Source: Phragmites australis (Eukaryota > Streptophyta > Magnoliopsida > Poales > Poaceae). From it: 64,000 nt of DNA. The position numbers and the translations under genes were made by a program. Below are positions 45,555 through 56,366 of the stretch, piece by piece. Each line of letters starts with the position of its first letter. Within the stretch, counting starts at the first letter, position 1. Below the pieces are notes generated by a model. That model was not told the DNA's origin. It did no database searches and saw only the letters and a program-made list of their open reading frames with translations. Location of the stretch: assembly GCF_958298935.1 (NCBI RefSeq), contig NC_084931.1, positions 19,247,334-19,311,333 of the forward strand, read 5' to 3'.

Positions 45555-47275
45555 TGAAAGGACCGGTGATGTCCTAAGACGGGTGTGAATTAGGACACTT
45601 AAAACTATTCAGCTCTAAAAACTTCATAAGATAAACTTACATCAATTTCTATATGCGATTTAGGTTCATCTAGTGTGTCTACTCTACCGTTCAAAAGGTT
45701 TGTAACCTATAGTCAATCCTAACAAACTACTCTATGAAGGAAAACTCATCTAGTGTGTCTACTCTACCGTTCAAAAGGTTTGTAACCTATAGTCAATCCT
45801 AGCAAACTACTCTATGAAGGAAAACATGCAAGGATAGATTGCAAGAAGTAAATGTGAAAATGTAAAGATGGTAGAGAGAGCAAAATTGGCACAATGGATT
45901 TTTATCCTGTGGTATCGATGGCATAAACATCACTCCTAATCCACGTTAGAGTAGCCACCTAGGCTATAGCTCCCGGATGACACCCGGTCATGACCCTTGA
46001 GCCAACAAGGCCTCAAATGGATAGATCCACCAAGCCACCAAGACAAGACCTCACCACAGCCTCTTTTCTAGTCACTTGTCACCGTCTTCACTTCGGAGCT
46101 TGAGCCACCAAAGTAAGGGTCTTCGCGTCCCTGTACAATCGTCTTGCTGCCGCTCCACACCAAGTCAGAGGGTCAACAAGCATGAGCCACCAAGGCTCAC
46201 GGTGCCGGCAAGTCACCAAGACTCCAAGGTGCCGACGTATCACTCGGTAAAAGTTAGGATCACTTCTTAATCCCCTCTCTAGGCAGTAACACCTACACAC
46301 AACTCTCTCTAGGCCTATTAGCACTAATCACTCTGTAATCTTATGCTTAATTGCCTTGAATGATCACTTTTAGCACTTTGATGGCTTGGATGTCTTTTCT
46401 AGTGTCTACGAGCTTTCCTAGACTCCAGTGTCCTCAAATGGCCAAGTGGGGGTATTTATAGCATCAACCCCATGAACTAGCCATTGCTCCAATGGCTCCA
46501 AAAAACTGTGAACACTGGATGATCCGGTGTCAACAACAGTACCAACACTGGATCACCTGGTGTGTACAGCAGTACAAAACTAGCCGTTGAACTCCACTCA
46601 AATCCATTTTTAGACACTGAATGTTCCAGTGTATTCTTCAACTCCATCACTGTACTATCCGATGTGTAGACTTGATTCTGACTGAGCCACTTCTCACTAT
46701 TCAATTATCTGGTGTGTATAATCCATCTGATCAACGAACCATCCGATGTGTACAACTTCTCACACCTCTGAAAACCATATGGAAAATCCTCTGGTGAAGC
46801 ATCCGGTGTATTCTTCTCTTCATCTCGGGACCATCCGGTGAGTTCAAAATTCTTCTGCACTTAAAAACTTTCTCTTGGAAAATGCTCCAGTGTGCATTTC
46901 TCCTTAACACCGGACTATCCGGTGTATTGAACTGCTGAATGTTCTTTTGAGACAAAATGCTCCGGTGTGCACACTGGCTGAGCATCGGACCATCCGATGT
47001 GGTCTTTAATTTTCTTCTCTGAGTCCAACACTTCACTGAGCACCGGACCATCTGTTGAGTTCTTCTTTCAGAGCATTGGACCATCTAGTGAATGCATTTT
47101 CTTCTGAACTCTTTCAATCGAACCATTCTTGAGTTCGACTTCGGTGGCTTCTTCATGTATTGCATCCATGAGACCCACTAAGACATATATTTGATAAACA
47201 TGTTAGTCCCATTGACTATGTTGTCATTAATCACCAAAATCATATATATGCCCTAAAGGGGCCATGTTCGCTACA
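45555..47275 (-). repeat. Cop3 LTR B (middle LTR)
   Basis: Aligns with LTR C over its length. It has an 80-bp tandem duplication (45666-45825) absent from A and C. The stretch 46510-47095 contains about twelve ACCGGA-CCA-TCCGGT-like palindromes. Confidence 0.85.
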
Positions 47276-48424
47276 AAAGTGCACCAAAGATACCAACTAA
47301 AGATGGATCAATTGTAAAGGAAATATTACATCTTTTTCATATCTTGTTCTTACCTCCACTTTCCCCCCCTTTTGTTGTGACTATCATGGAAACAATTCTC
47401 CTCCTTTCTCCATCGCCATTATCTCCCTTGATTGACCCATGCAAGAACTCTTTGCTTTGCGTGCTTCTAGCCTTGATATCACTTGTAATCCTTCCATATG
47501 TACTTGTTGCACCATGCTTCTCCCTTTATGAACAATATTCAACAATTCTGCTCATGCAACTTGAAGTTGCTTTGGTCATTAAAATTCTTCCCTTTTTTCA
47601 ACAATCTCAAAAAGGCTACAAACACATGTTGAACTCAAGAAAAAATGTTAGAGCACACATGAGAGAAATTCATGAACCATGATACAATAAGATGATACCA
47701 TTTATAGAAATCTAATTGAATGGAATGATACCAATCGTAGGTATGTATGCCAACTGTAAGAATGCAATTTAAATGAGCTACATGGATACCATCTGAAATG
47801 AAAACATATGGATCACATTTCATGAAACTCACAAAATATAATCTAAACTCTCCCTATATGTGTGCATACATATGATAAAAGTGAAACATATGCACAACTA
47901 GACACTATGACAAGATAGGAAGTTTAAGCCATATTATGCATGAAGGCAGCTTAAAAAATCAAATGAATTGACAATAATACCAATTGATGAATAAACATTG
48001 CATATCTCCGGGGACTTGTAGATTACTCTGTGAGACTACAAAAGATACCATTTGCAACACATGCTAGTCTCAAAATCACAACCCATAGGATATTCTCCCC
48101 TTAAATGTGTGCATACAAGTGTCGAATACTTGTGAGAGATATGCACTTATCATTGATAACAATGGGGAATTTATCATATAGATTGGACTCATGTCACAAA
48201 AAGTATATCACTTGAAGAAATATGTCATATATAGAACCTACAACTAATAAAACCATGTATGTTGCTCATGGGTTAGAGAGAAACACAATCTACCATATGA
48301 AAAAAATTATACTAGATATTGTAAGGAAATGAAATATGCATAACAAAAACTCTAGCTACCATTACCTCTTTTACATTTAGATGGGGGATTCTGGGTATTT
48401 GATGATCAATATTTTCATCAATGT
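47276..48424 (-). other. Non-coding internal tail of Cop3
   Basis: AT-rich with no pol. It contains repeated ATACCA motifs (minus-strand TGGTAT) near 47292, 47695, 47728, 47786, 47976 and 48044. The frame at 47344-47682 shows nothing I recognise. AATGT at 48420-48424 is one copy of the CRM-like element's duplication. Confidence 0.5.
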
Positions 48425-49316
48425 TGATGAGAGGATTAGGCCCAATCTTTCGTTAGGTAATGGTAAGTCGATTGGTGGAGACTCGACATTGACGATCCAA
48501 GGCTTCCGATCAGGACAGAACGCAACCCTTGCAATCGCTACACCACTGCTCTGTTGGTTATCAACCGCAAGCAGCACGATTGACCTCGCCAAGAAGGCTA
48601 ATTCTTACTAGTGAATCGAGAACACAAGCAAGAATATGGAAGAACACAATCTGAAATTGCAAATATATTAAGCTCACGAGTTGGGGTTTCACAAACCGAA
48701 CGACGGCGAAACTGTTCAATGATAGATTAATCTAAGTAAAACCCAAAAAATCTATGACAACGGTTGCTAGATATATGAAGAGGGGCATGCTAGGATTTTG
48801 GGCGACCAGGGGGGCTTCCACAACTTGGGCTTAGACCTGAACACATTTACAAGGCCCGATATGGCCCAAAATTCTGACACAACACATTGTTTTGACGACA
48901 CAAAATAATCCACCAAGAATCTAGAGCTAGGACCAGTACCAAAACAAAGCTATCGTCCTTAGCTTTCCAACGCATCAAAGAACACCTTATTTGGACTCCA
49001 TATGAAGAAGTTATGGCCGTTTTAGTGCGGCGATGTCTGCTGAATCCGAACCGAGTTTCGACTCCGACTTGAAGTTGGCTTGAGCCCCGTCCGATTTGGC
49101 TGTTCCATAGGTGCTTCTCCCATATTTCTAAGTATAAAAAATTCACAAAAATTGAGTAGCATCCCATCCTTATAATTAGTAATATGGACAGCGAGTAACG
49201 AATTCACCTCATGAGTTAAACGATGTGCACGAGACTGTGTAATCGGTCCTTGTAATGGATCAATCACCGGAGGATCACTTGTAGCGCGTGTATCTAAATG
49301 AGTGATGTCCTCATCA
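48425..49316 (-). repeat. 3' LTR of the CRM-like element
   Basis: Aligns end to end with 55469-56361 with scattered substitutions (a few per hundred bases by eye). Its first part, on the minus strand, also codes the end of pol. Confidence 0.93.
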
Positions 49317-50319
49317 TCCTCTCCCTCTTGAATTGGAGTCGTCCTCGATGCAATCTCATCTTCCTCTCCAACATATGGTTTTAAATCTGAAATGTTAAAT
49401 GTGGGACTAACCCCAAAATCTGCAGGCAACTCAAGCTTATATGCATTATCATTAATCTTCTCAAGAAATTTAAAACGACCATCAGCTCGAGGCATCAATT
49501 TAGATTTTCTCAACTTAGGAAATCGATCTTTACGCAAGTGTAACCAAACAAGATCACTAGGTTCAAAAGTTAAATATTTTCTACCCTGGCTACCATAAGC
49601 TCTATATTTCTCATTCATTTTTTTTAATATTTTCTTTAGTTGTTTCGTGCATCTTTAGAATAAATTCAGCACATTGTGTAGCATCCAAATTCAGAGTTTT
49701 AGAAGGAGGTAAAGGTAGTAAATCAATAGGAGCACGGGGATTGAAACCATACACTACCTGAAACAGACTTAACTTGGTGGTGGAGTCGACGGATCTGTCG
49801 TAAGCGAACTCAATATGAGGCAAACACTCTTCCCACATCTTCAAATTCTTCTTTAAAATAGCTCGCAACGTAGTAGATAATGTGCGATTAACAACCTCCG
49901 TTTGTCCATCAGTTTGGGGATGACATGTAGTAGAGAACAGCAGATTCGTCCCCAATTTAATCCATAATGTCCTCCAAAAATGACTCAAAATTTTTGCATC
50001 ACGATCAGAGACAATGGTATTTGGCACTCCATGTAAGCGTATAATTTCCCTAAAAAATAAATCAGTTATGTGTGCAGCATCATCACTCTTGTGACAAGGT
50101 ATAAAATGTGTCATTTTAGAAAAAACGATCCACCACTACAAATATACTATCCCTCCCCCTCTTTGTCCTAGGCAATCCTAAAACAAAGTCCAAAGAAATA
50201 TCCTCCCAAGGTACACTGGGAACAGGAAGAGGCATATAAAGAGCATGTGGATTCAAGCGAGATTTAGCTTTATTGCAAGTAGTGCAGCGTGACACGTAAC
50301 GCTCGACATCACATCTCAT
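49022..50319 (-). pseudogene. CRM-like integrase with pol C-terminus
   Basis: On the minus strand: C-x2-C of the zinc finger ([10 protein letters not shown]), [10 protein letters not shown] with the first catalytic Asp, [16 protein letters not shown] with the second, [12 protein letters not shown] with the Glu, then KLRKSKLMPRADGRFKFL, NISDLKPYVGEEDE and the acidic EGEDDEDI before GPITQSRAHRLTHEV. The frame ends at 49022, inside the LTR. A T-run insertion near 50118 shifts the frame after VVVDRF, and the frame changes again near 49615. The first zinc-binding His residues lie upstream of the TAG at about 50325. Confidence 0.88.
49317..49330 (-). other. Polypurine tract of the CRM-like element, inside pol
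   Basis: Minus-strand CAAGAGGGAGAGGA abuts the 3' LTR and at the same time encodes part of QEGED in the pol frame. Confidence 0.7.
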
Positions 50320-51482
50320 CTTTGGCTAAAAGAAATGAGTGGCCAGCACATCTTCAGTTTTCTTCACTCCAAAATGTCCCATCAAACCTCCTCCATGCGC
50401 CTCCTGTAAAAACAAAAGACGAACGGAGCTAGCTGGAACGCATAACTTATTAGCGCGATAAAGAAGTCCATCATTCAGCACATACTTATTCCAAGTTCTC
50501 CCTTCTTTACAAGTTTGAAAAGCATCTTTAAAGTCCGAATCAGTTGCATACAACCCTTTTATTGTTTCTAAACCAAAGATTTTGTGATCTAGTTGGGACA
50601 ATATGGTGTAACGTCTAGATAATGCATCCACAATGACATTGTCTTTACCTTTCTTGTGTTTAATTATGTATGGAAAAGATTCTATGAACTCAACCCATTT
50701 AGCATGTTGTTTATTTAGTTTAGCTTGACTTCTAATGTGCTTCAAAGATTCATGATCAGAATGAATAATAAACTCCTTAGGCCAAAGATAGTGTTACCAT
50801 GTTTCTAAAACTCGAACTAAAGCATACAACTCCTTATCATAAGTTGAATAATTCAGAGATGACCTATTTAATTTCTCACTAAAGTAAGCAACGGGTTTAC
50901 CTTCTTGAAGTAACACTCCTCCAATTCCAATTCCGCTAGCATTACATTCTAACTCAAAAGTCTTACAAAAGTCCGGAAGTTGGAGTAGAGGTGCATGTGT
51001 AAGCTTCTCTTTCAGCGTGTTAAAAGCTTCTTCTTGTGCTGGACCCCAATGGAATGGAACACCCTTTTTGTCAACTCATTAAGGGGCGCAACAATGGTGC
51101 TGAAATCTCTCACAAAACGCCGATAAAACCCTGCAAGACCATGAAAACTTCTCACCTGTGTAATAGTCTCCGGGGTCGGCTAGCTCTTGATGGCTTCAAT
51201 TTTTGATTCATCCACTTCAATTCCCTGTGGAGTAACAACATAGCCAAGAAAACCAACTCGATCGGTGCAAAAGGTGCACTTCTCAAGATTAGCAAACAAA
51301 TGTGCCTCTCGCAAAGCATCAAAAACAGCACGTAGATGATTAATATGTTGTGTATGTGACTTGCTATAGATCAAGATGTCATCGAAATAAACCACTACAA
51401 ATTTACCAATGAAAGCACGTAGAATCTCATTCATCAATCTCATAAACGTGCTAGGTGCATTAGTTAAACCAAAAGGCATCAC
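50320..51482 (-). pseudogene. CRM-like reverse transcriptase (second half) and RNase H
   Basis: [20 protein letters not shown], the active-site [11 protein letters not shown] (about 51400), [13 protein letters not shown], then after a TAG (51180, Trp codon expected) the RT connection and RNase H: LTKxGVPFHW-type block with a one-base deletion near 51075, [15 protein letters not shown], a TAA (Gln expected, about 50795), [16 protein letters not shown] and [16 protein letters not shown]. It ends with [23 protein letters not shown] and a TAG where Trp is expected. Confidence 0.88.
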
Positions 51483-51524
51483 TAACCACTCATATAAACC
51501 AAACTTTGTTTTAAAAACAGTTTT

Positions 51525-52490
51525 TCATTCATCTCCCAATTTCATTCTTATTTGGTGGTAACCACTACGCAAGTCAATCTTTGTGAACACAATAGAACCA
51601 CTTAACTCATCAAGTATGTCATCTAGCCTAGGGATAGGATGACGATACCTTATGGTAATGTTATTAATAGCTCTACAATCAACACACATGCACCAACTAC
51701 CGTCTTTCTTAGGAACCAAAAGAACAAGAACAGCACAAGGACTAAGGCTTTCTCGTACATATCCACGGTCCAAAAGGTCTTGAACTTGCCGCTGAATTTT
51801 CTTAGTCTCCTCCGGATTGGTCCTATATGCTGCACGGTTTGGCAAAGTCGCTCCCGGGATCAAATCAATTTGGTGCTGGATTCCTCTCAAAGGTGGCAGC
51901 CCCGGGGGTATCTCGGTTGGAAACACATCCTTATACTCCTGCAAAAGGTTAGTGACAGCAGAAGGCAAAGAGGAAGGTATATCATCAAGTGAAAATAAAG
52001 CCTCTTTGCATACCAAAGCGTAGCAAGGAACATCATTGTTAACAATTTCAGCAAGATCTGATTTTGTAACAAGCATAACACCACCTTTTAATTTAATGCC
52101 TGTGGAACTAGAAGAAGGTGTTGGTTGTTCTTTCTTTGGTGGAAAAACATGTTTAGCCACTTGCTGATTTTCATATTGTAAATCTTGCTCTCTCTTCGCA
52201 TTTTCAGCTATCGCTTTATCACATTGCACAATCTCACTCGGTGTTAAAGGAAGCAAGGTTATTTTCTTTCCTTTGTGCATAAGTGTGTATTTATTACTTC
52301 TACCATGGTGTGCAGCATTAGTATCAAACTCCCATGGACGGCCTAACAAAAGGGAACATGCTTGCATAGGCATGACATCACAATCTGCATAATCATGGTA
52401 GGAACCAATGGAAAAATGAACACGAACAGTGTGTGTTACCTTCGCCTTACCACTGTTGTTGAGCCATTGAATGTGATATGGATGAGGGTG
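51525..52490 (-). pseudogene. CRM-like protease end and reverse transcriptase (first half)
   Basis: After the 85-bp duplication the frame reads SLLLGRPWEFDTNA (protease C-terminal part), then PPLRGIQHQIDLIPGATLPN, EIQRQ-like and LLVPKKDGSWCMCVDCRAIN, HPIPRLDDILDELSG and IDLRSGYHQIRM, standard Gypsy RT blocks with the first catalytic Asp (TKIDL). A TGA (51525-51527) replaces the Trp codon after GDE. Confidence 0.9.
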
Positions 52491-52577
52491 AAATGGAAAA
52501 ATGAACACGAACAGTGTGTGTTACCTTCGCCTTACCACTGTTGTTGAGCCATTGAATGTGATATGGATGAGGGTGTG
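52408..52577. repeat. 85-bp tandem duplication in the protease region
   Basis: ATGGAAAAATGAACACGAAC starts at 52408 and 52493, and the copies are almost identical. 85 is not a multiple of three, so the duplication shifts the polyprotein frame. Confidence 0.93.
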
Positions 52578-53433
52578 AGCGAGTGGCCAAGCCAAGCTCC
52601 TTGACAAAATTTGAACTCACCAAGTTATTGCAACTCTCATCATCAATTATAACTCGAACACGGCAGTCCTTGACAATGAGAAACATCTGAAACAAATTAT
52701 GGCATTGAAGCTGCTCCGCTTGCTCCATTTGAGCTCTCAAAACCTGTTGTACAACAAATGTTCTATTTCTGTAGTCCTCAGTGGCAGCGGCACCTAAAAT
52801 CTCATCACCATCGCTATCGGTCTCATGATCACTTGCAAGATTAGCTTGAAGCACAAATTCATCCTCAACATCACTAGTACTGATGTACCCATCGTCATCA
52901 GTTGCAACATAAGCGCGTTGACTGGGGCAATCCTTCATGACATGGCCCATGCCCTTGTAACGGTGGCACACAATACTTGCTGAACTGCTCATGGAGCCAG
53001 TTGAAGGAGTGGTCTTCGTCGCTGGTTGCTGCACAGAAACAGATTTGCTCACCCCAGTTGTATGTGGTGCTGGTAATGATGGTGCTGCTGTATGCGCCCT
53101 ATTATCGAAGGGGGCAGCAGACCGTGCTGGAGCAAACGAGGCTGATTTGGCTTTGCCCGATTGCGATCTGGGGGAAAATGAACTCCCAATATTCCGCGAC
53201 TTTGGCTCACGTCCCTGCAATTCTTTCTTTGCCAACATAGCAAGATGGAACAACCTATCCATGGTATTATAATCTCTATAATCAACCAAGTTCTGAATTT
53301 CACGTCTTAACCCTGAATAAAAATGAATCATTGTATCATCATCATTTTCTTGGATACCACAGGGAAGGACAACAATGTGTAGTTCATTATAGTATTCATT
53401 AACAGATCGACTACCTTGATTGAAGCGCTGCAA
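52491..53433 (-). pseudogene. CRM-like gag C-terminal half and protease start
   Basis: MQRFNQGSRSVNEYYNEL and IHFYSGLRREIQNLVDY are capsid blocks; VCHRYKGMGHVMKDCPSQR is the CCHC zinc knuckle with its second Cys changed to Tyr. The protease site expected as D-x-G reads VIIDDESCNNLVSSNF, so the usual D-[ST]-G triad is altered. It is separated from the N-terminal half by a stop at 53449 and a frame change. Confidence 0.85.
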
Positions 53434-53448
53434 TTTCTTTTTTAAATC

Positions 53449-54087
53449 TCATTTGTACTCAGGGGGTATAAATCTACTATGCATGGCATGGTTTAATCTC
53501 TCCCAAGTAGTAGGTTCTAATCCAGCATTTACCAACCCATTCCACCAAATAATTGCATAATTAGTGAACTCACTAGTGGCTTGTCTAACTCTATGTATGT
53601 CAGGAACCATGTGAGAATTAAACTTCTGCTCAATCGTCATTTCCCAATCTAAATAAGCATCAACATCATATGAACCATCAAAAAAGGGTATCTTAAACTT
53701 GACCTTAGTGTAGTGATCATCATTACCTCGAACATTACCTCCCATGTGGTGGTTACCGTCGTTGTTATTGTTGTTCGGCCGGCGCTGAAGTTGTGCCCTC
53801 CAATCTTGTCCCACAAAAACACCAGCATCATCATCTTCATGTCCAGTATTGGGATGATCATTGTCAGAAGCATCTTCTTCCTGTGGATCCCGCAGCTCAA
53901 TGTCGTTCACCCGTGTGACTAGATTAGCAATGCTTGCTCTCATGTCGTTCATCCTTGTGATAATGTCGTTCAATGTTTGATTCTGTCTTGCCATCATGTC
54001 GTTCAACGCTTGATTCTGTTGCTGAACGAGGGTGTTAAGTTCTCCCTTGGAGACATAGTTCTTGAAATCCATCGGATCATCTGCCAT
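53449..54087 (-). pseudogene. CRM-like gag N-terminal half
   Basis: Starts MADDPMDFKNYVSKGELNTL, followed by a coiled-coil-like QNQALNDMMARQNQTLND region, an Asp- and Asn-rich linker, VKFKIPFFDGSYDVDAYLDW and the WWNGLVNAG-x-EPTTWERL block of Gypsy gag. It stops after FIPPEYK. Confidence 0.88.
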
Positions 54088-55453
54088 GGTTAGTAGAAAG
54101 CAAAGGACAAAACAAAATTATCCCTATCACTATTAGGCAGTGGAATCACACACATTCAAGCGTCTTATCACGCTCTTACAAGTGTTCTTACCAACACAGC
54201 AGGTGGAACAATCGGCGGCTGCTTCTTGATAACTTGTCGAGCGAGGGTATGATTGCAAGAGAGGACCTGTTCTGATAAAGAGAAAGTGTAGTTTGGTACG
54301 AAACAATATGGTAGCAAGGAGTAGCAAAATCGTAATCAGATTAGCAAAGCTGAATAAATGTCCAAAGTAGTTATCGTTGCTGGTCCCTAGCGTGTCCCTA
54401 GACCTAGCACAACAAGCTGAAAGAAAGGACCAAGCACAAAGAAGACAGTGTGCTACCACAATCTGATTGCCTTTAATATTTATGATTTTTACCACAATAT
54501 TTTTTCTCTATTTTTTTGCACACTTTCTTTTCCAGATGTTGTAGCACACACTTATAAATGGTCTAAATAAGATAGGCACAAAATTTGGAAGCAAGCAAAG
54601 CCAAAACAGATCACAAAGCGGTAGACAACATGATGTGAAAAACGGGTCCTGAAACTTCCGGGCCCCGAAAGAGGGTCTAAACTGTCGAATTTGGGGGTCA
54701 AACAGGGCAATAGGTCAAAGACGAGCTTTTTTTCACACGTCGGGCTCAAAATTAGCTTTCCAACGGCGTATAGAACGTCCAAATCCGAGTTCGTAGGCAA
54801 AAGTTACGCCCGATTTAGTGAACACTGCTCAAACTAGGATTTCTGCGCACTTATTTTCTTCTGTCGGTTTAGGGAAAAGCTTCCCTATCAACCGAACACA
54901 GGAAATGGCTAAGTAATTCTACTTAGCGATGTAAACACACCTAGGGCAAGGCTTCCCTGGGCTATGGATGATAACGGCAGCGGAAAATTAGGGCAAAGCT
55001 TCCCTACTCAATCGGTAAGCGCACGAAATTAGGGCAAGCAACCAATCGGATCACCAGATGAAAAAGGAGGGCTATGGTGGTAGGGCGAGTGATACAAGAT
55101 GGCTTGTGACCTATCTAGGGCTAGCATGGCGAGAATTAACACAAGGCGGTTCGCGAGGGCAAATCGAGTGATGTAGTGGCTCGACTTGTTGGTGGGGTTG
55201 GGAGTGGTGGGAGAGCGGCGCGACAAATAGCATGGGTGTTGAACAAAGACCAAGAACACTACTCTAGATCAGCAACAAGACTCGACCACGATGGACACAA
55301 ACTCAACAACGCGACACCAAAAACGAAACTGCAAGGCCCAAAGGGTTGTAGGATAGCGGACATGGGAAATATTTTTGGCTTTTTGTAGACTCTAGGTGAT
55401 GAAAACAGAACTAATCTAAGGGAAAAAACAAAATTACCTAGCAGGCAACATAA
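54088..55453 (-). other. 5' leader of the CRM-like element
   Basis: About 1.4 kb between PBS and gag ATG with no recognised protein. Short frames (54133-54495, 54552-54800, 55029-55259) look like chance frames in a long untranslated leader. Confidence 0.5.
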
Positions 55454-55468
55454 AAATTTGATACCAGT
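55454..55468 (-). other. Primer binding site of the CRM-like element
   Basis: Minus-strand ACTGGTATCAAATTT directly after the 5' LTR; the TGGTATCA core fits initiator tRNA-Met. Confidence 0.7.
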
Positions 55469-56361
55469 TGATGAGAGGATTAGGCCCGATCTTCCATTAG
55501 GTAATGGTAAGTCGATTGGTGGAGACTCGACAATGACGATCCAAGGCTTCCGATCAGGATAGAACGCAACCCTTGCAATCGCTACACCACTGCTCCGTTG
55601 GTTATCAACCACGCGCAGCACGATTGACCTTGCCAAGAAGGCTAATTCTTGCAAGCAAATCAAGAACACAAGCAAGAACACGGAAGAACACAATCTGAAA
55701 TTGCAAATATGATTAAGCTCACGAGTTGGGGTTTCACAAACCGAACAACGGCGAAACTGTTCAATGACAAATTAATCTAAGTAAAACCCAAAAAATCTAT
55801 GACGACGGCTGCTAGATATATGAAGAGGGGTGTGCTAGGGTTTTGGGCGACCAGAGGGGCATCCACAACTTGGGCTTAGACCCGGACACATTTACAAGGC
55901 CCGATATGGCCCAAAATTCTGATACAACACATTGTTTTGATGACACAAAATAATCCACCATGAATATGGAGCTGGGAATAGTTTCAAAACAAAGCTATCA
56001 TCCTTAGCTTTCCAACGCATCAAAGAACACCTTATTTGGACTCCATATGAAGAAGTTATGGCCGTTTTAGTGCGGCGCTGTCTGCTGAATCCGAACCGAG
56101 TTCCGACTCCGACTTGAAGTTGGCTTGAGCCCCGTCCGATTTGGCTGTTTCATAGGTGCTTCTCCCATATTCCTAAGCATAAAAAATTCACAAAAATTGA
56201 GTAGCATCCCATCCTTATAATTAGTAGTATGGACAGCGAGTAACGAATTCATCTCATGAGTTAAACGACGTGCACGAGCCTGTGTAATCGGTCCTTGTAA
56301 TGGATCAATCACCGGAGGATCACTTGTAGCGCGTGTATCTAAATGAGTGATGTCCTCATCA
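55469..56361 (-). repeat. 5' LTR of the CRM-like element
   Basis: Partner of 48425-49316. It contains a dead copy of the pol tail (56067-56346). Confidence 0.93.
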
Positions 56362-56366
56362 AATGT

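Larger units (their letters stand above)
48425..56361 (-). mobile_element. CRM-like Gypsy chromovirus element, complete structure
   Basis: LTRs of 892 bp (48425-49316) and 893 bp (55469-56361), 5-bp duplication AATGT on both sides (48420-48424 and 56362-56366), PBS next to the right LTR and purine tract next to the left LTR. gag, protease, RT, RNase H and integrase follow in order on the minus strand. The LTR start TGATGAGGACATCACT, the pol frame running into the 3' LTR, and the GPIT-x-SRAHRLTHEV tail resemble the CRM (centromeric retrotransposon) clade. The clade call is from motif memory only. Confidence 0.88.
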
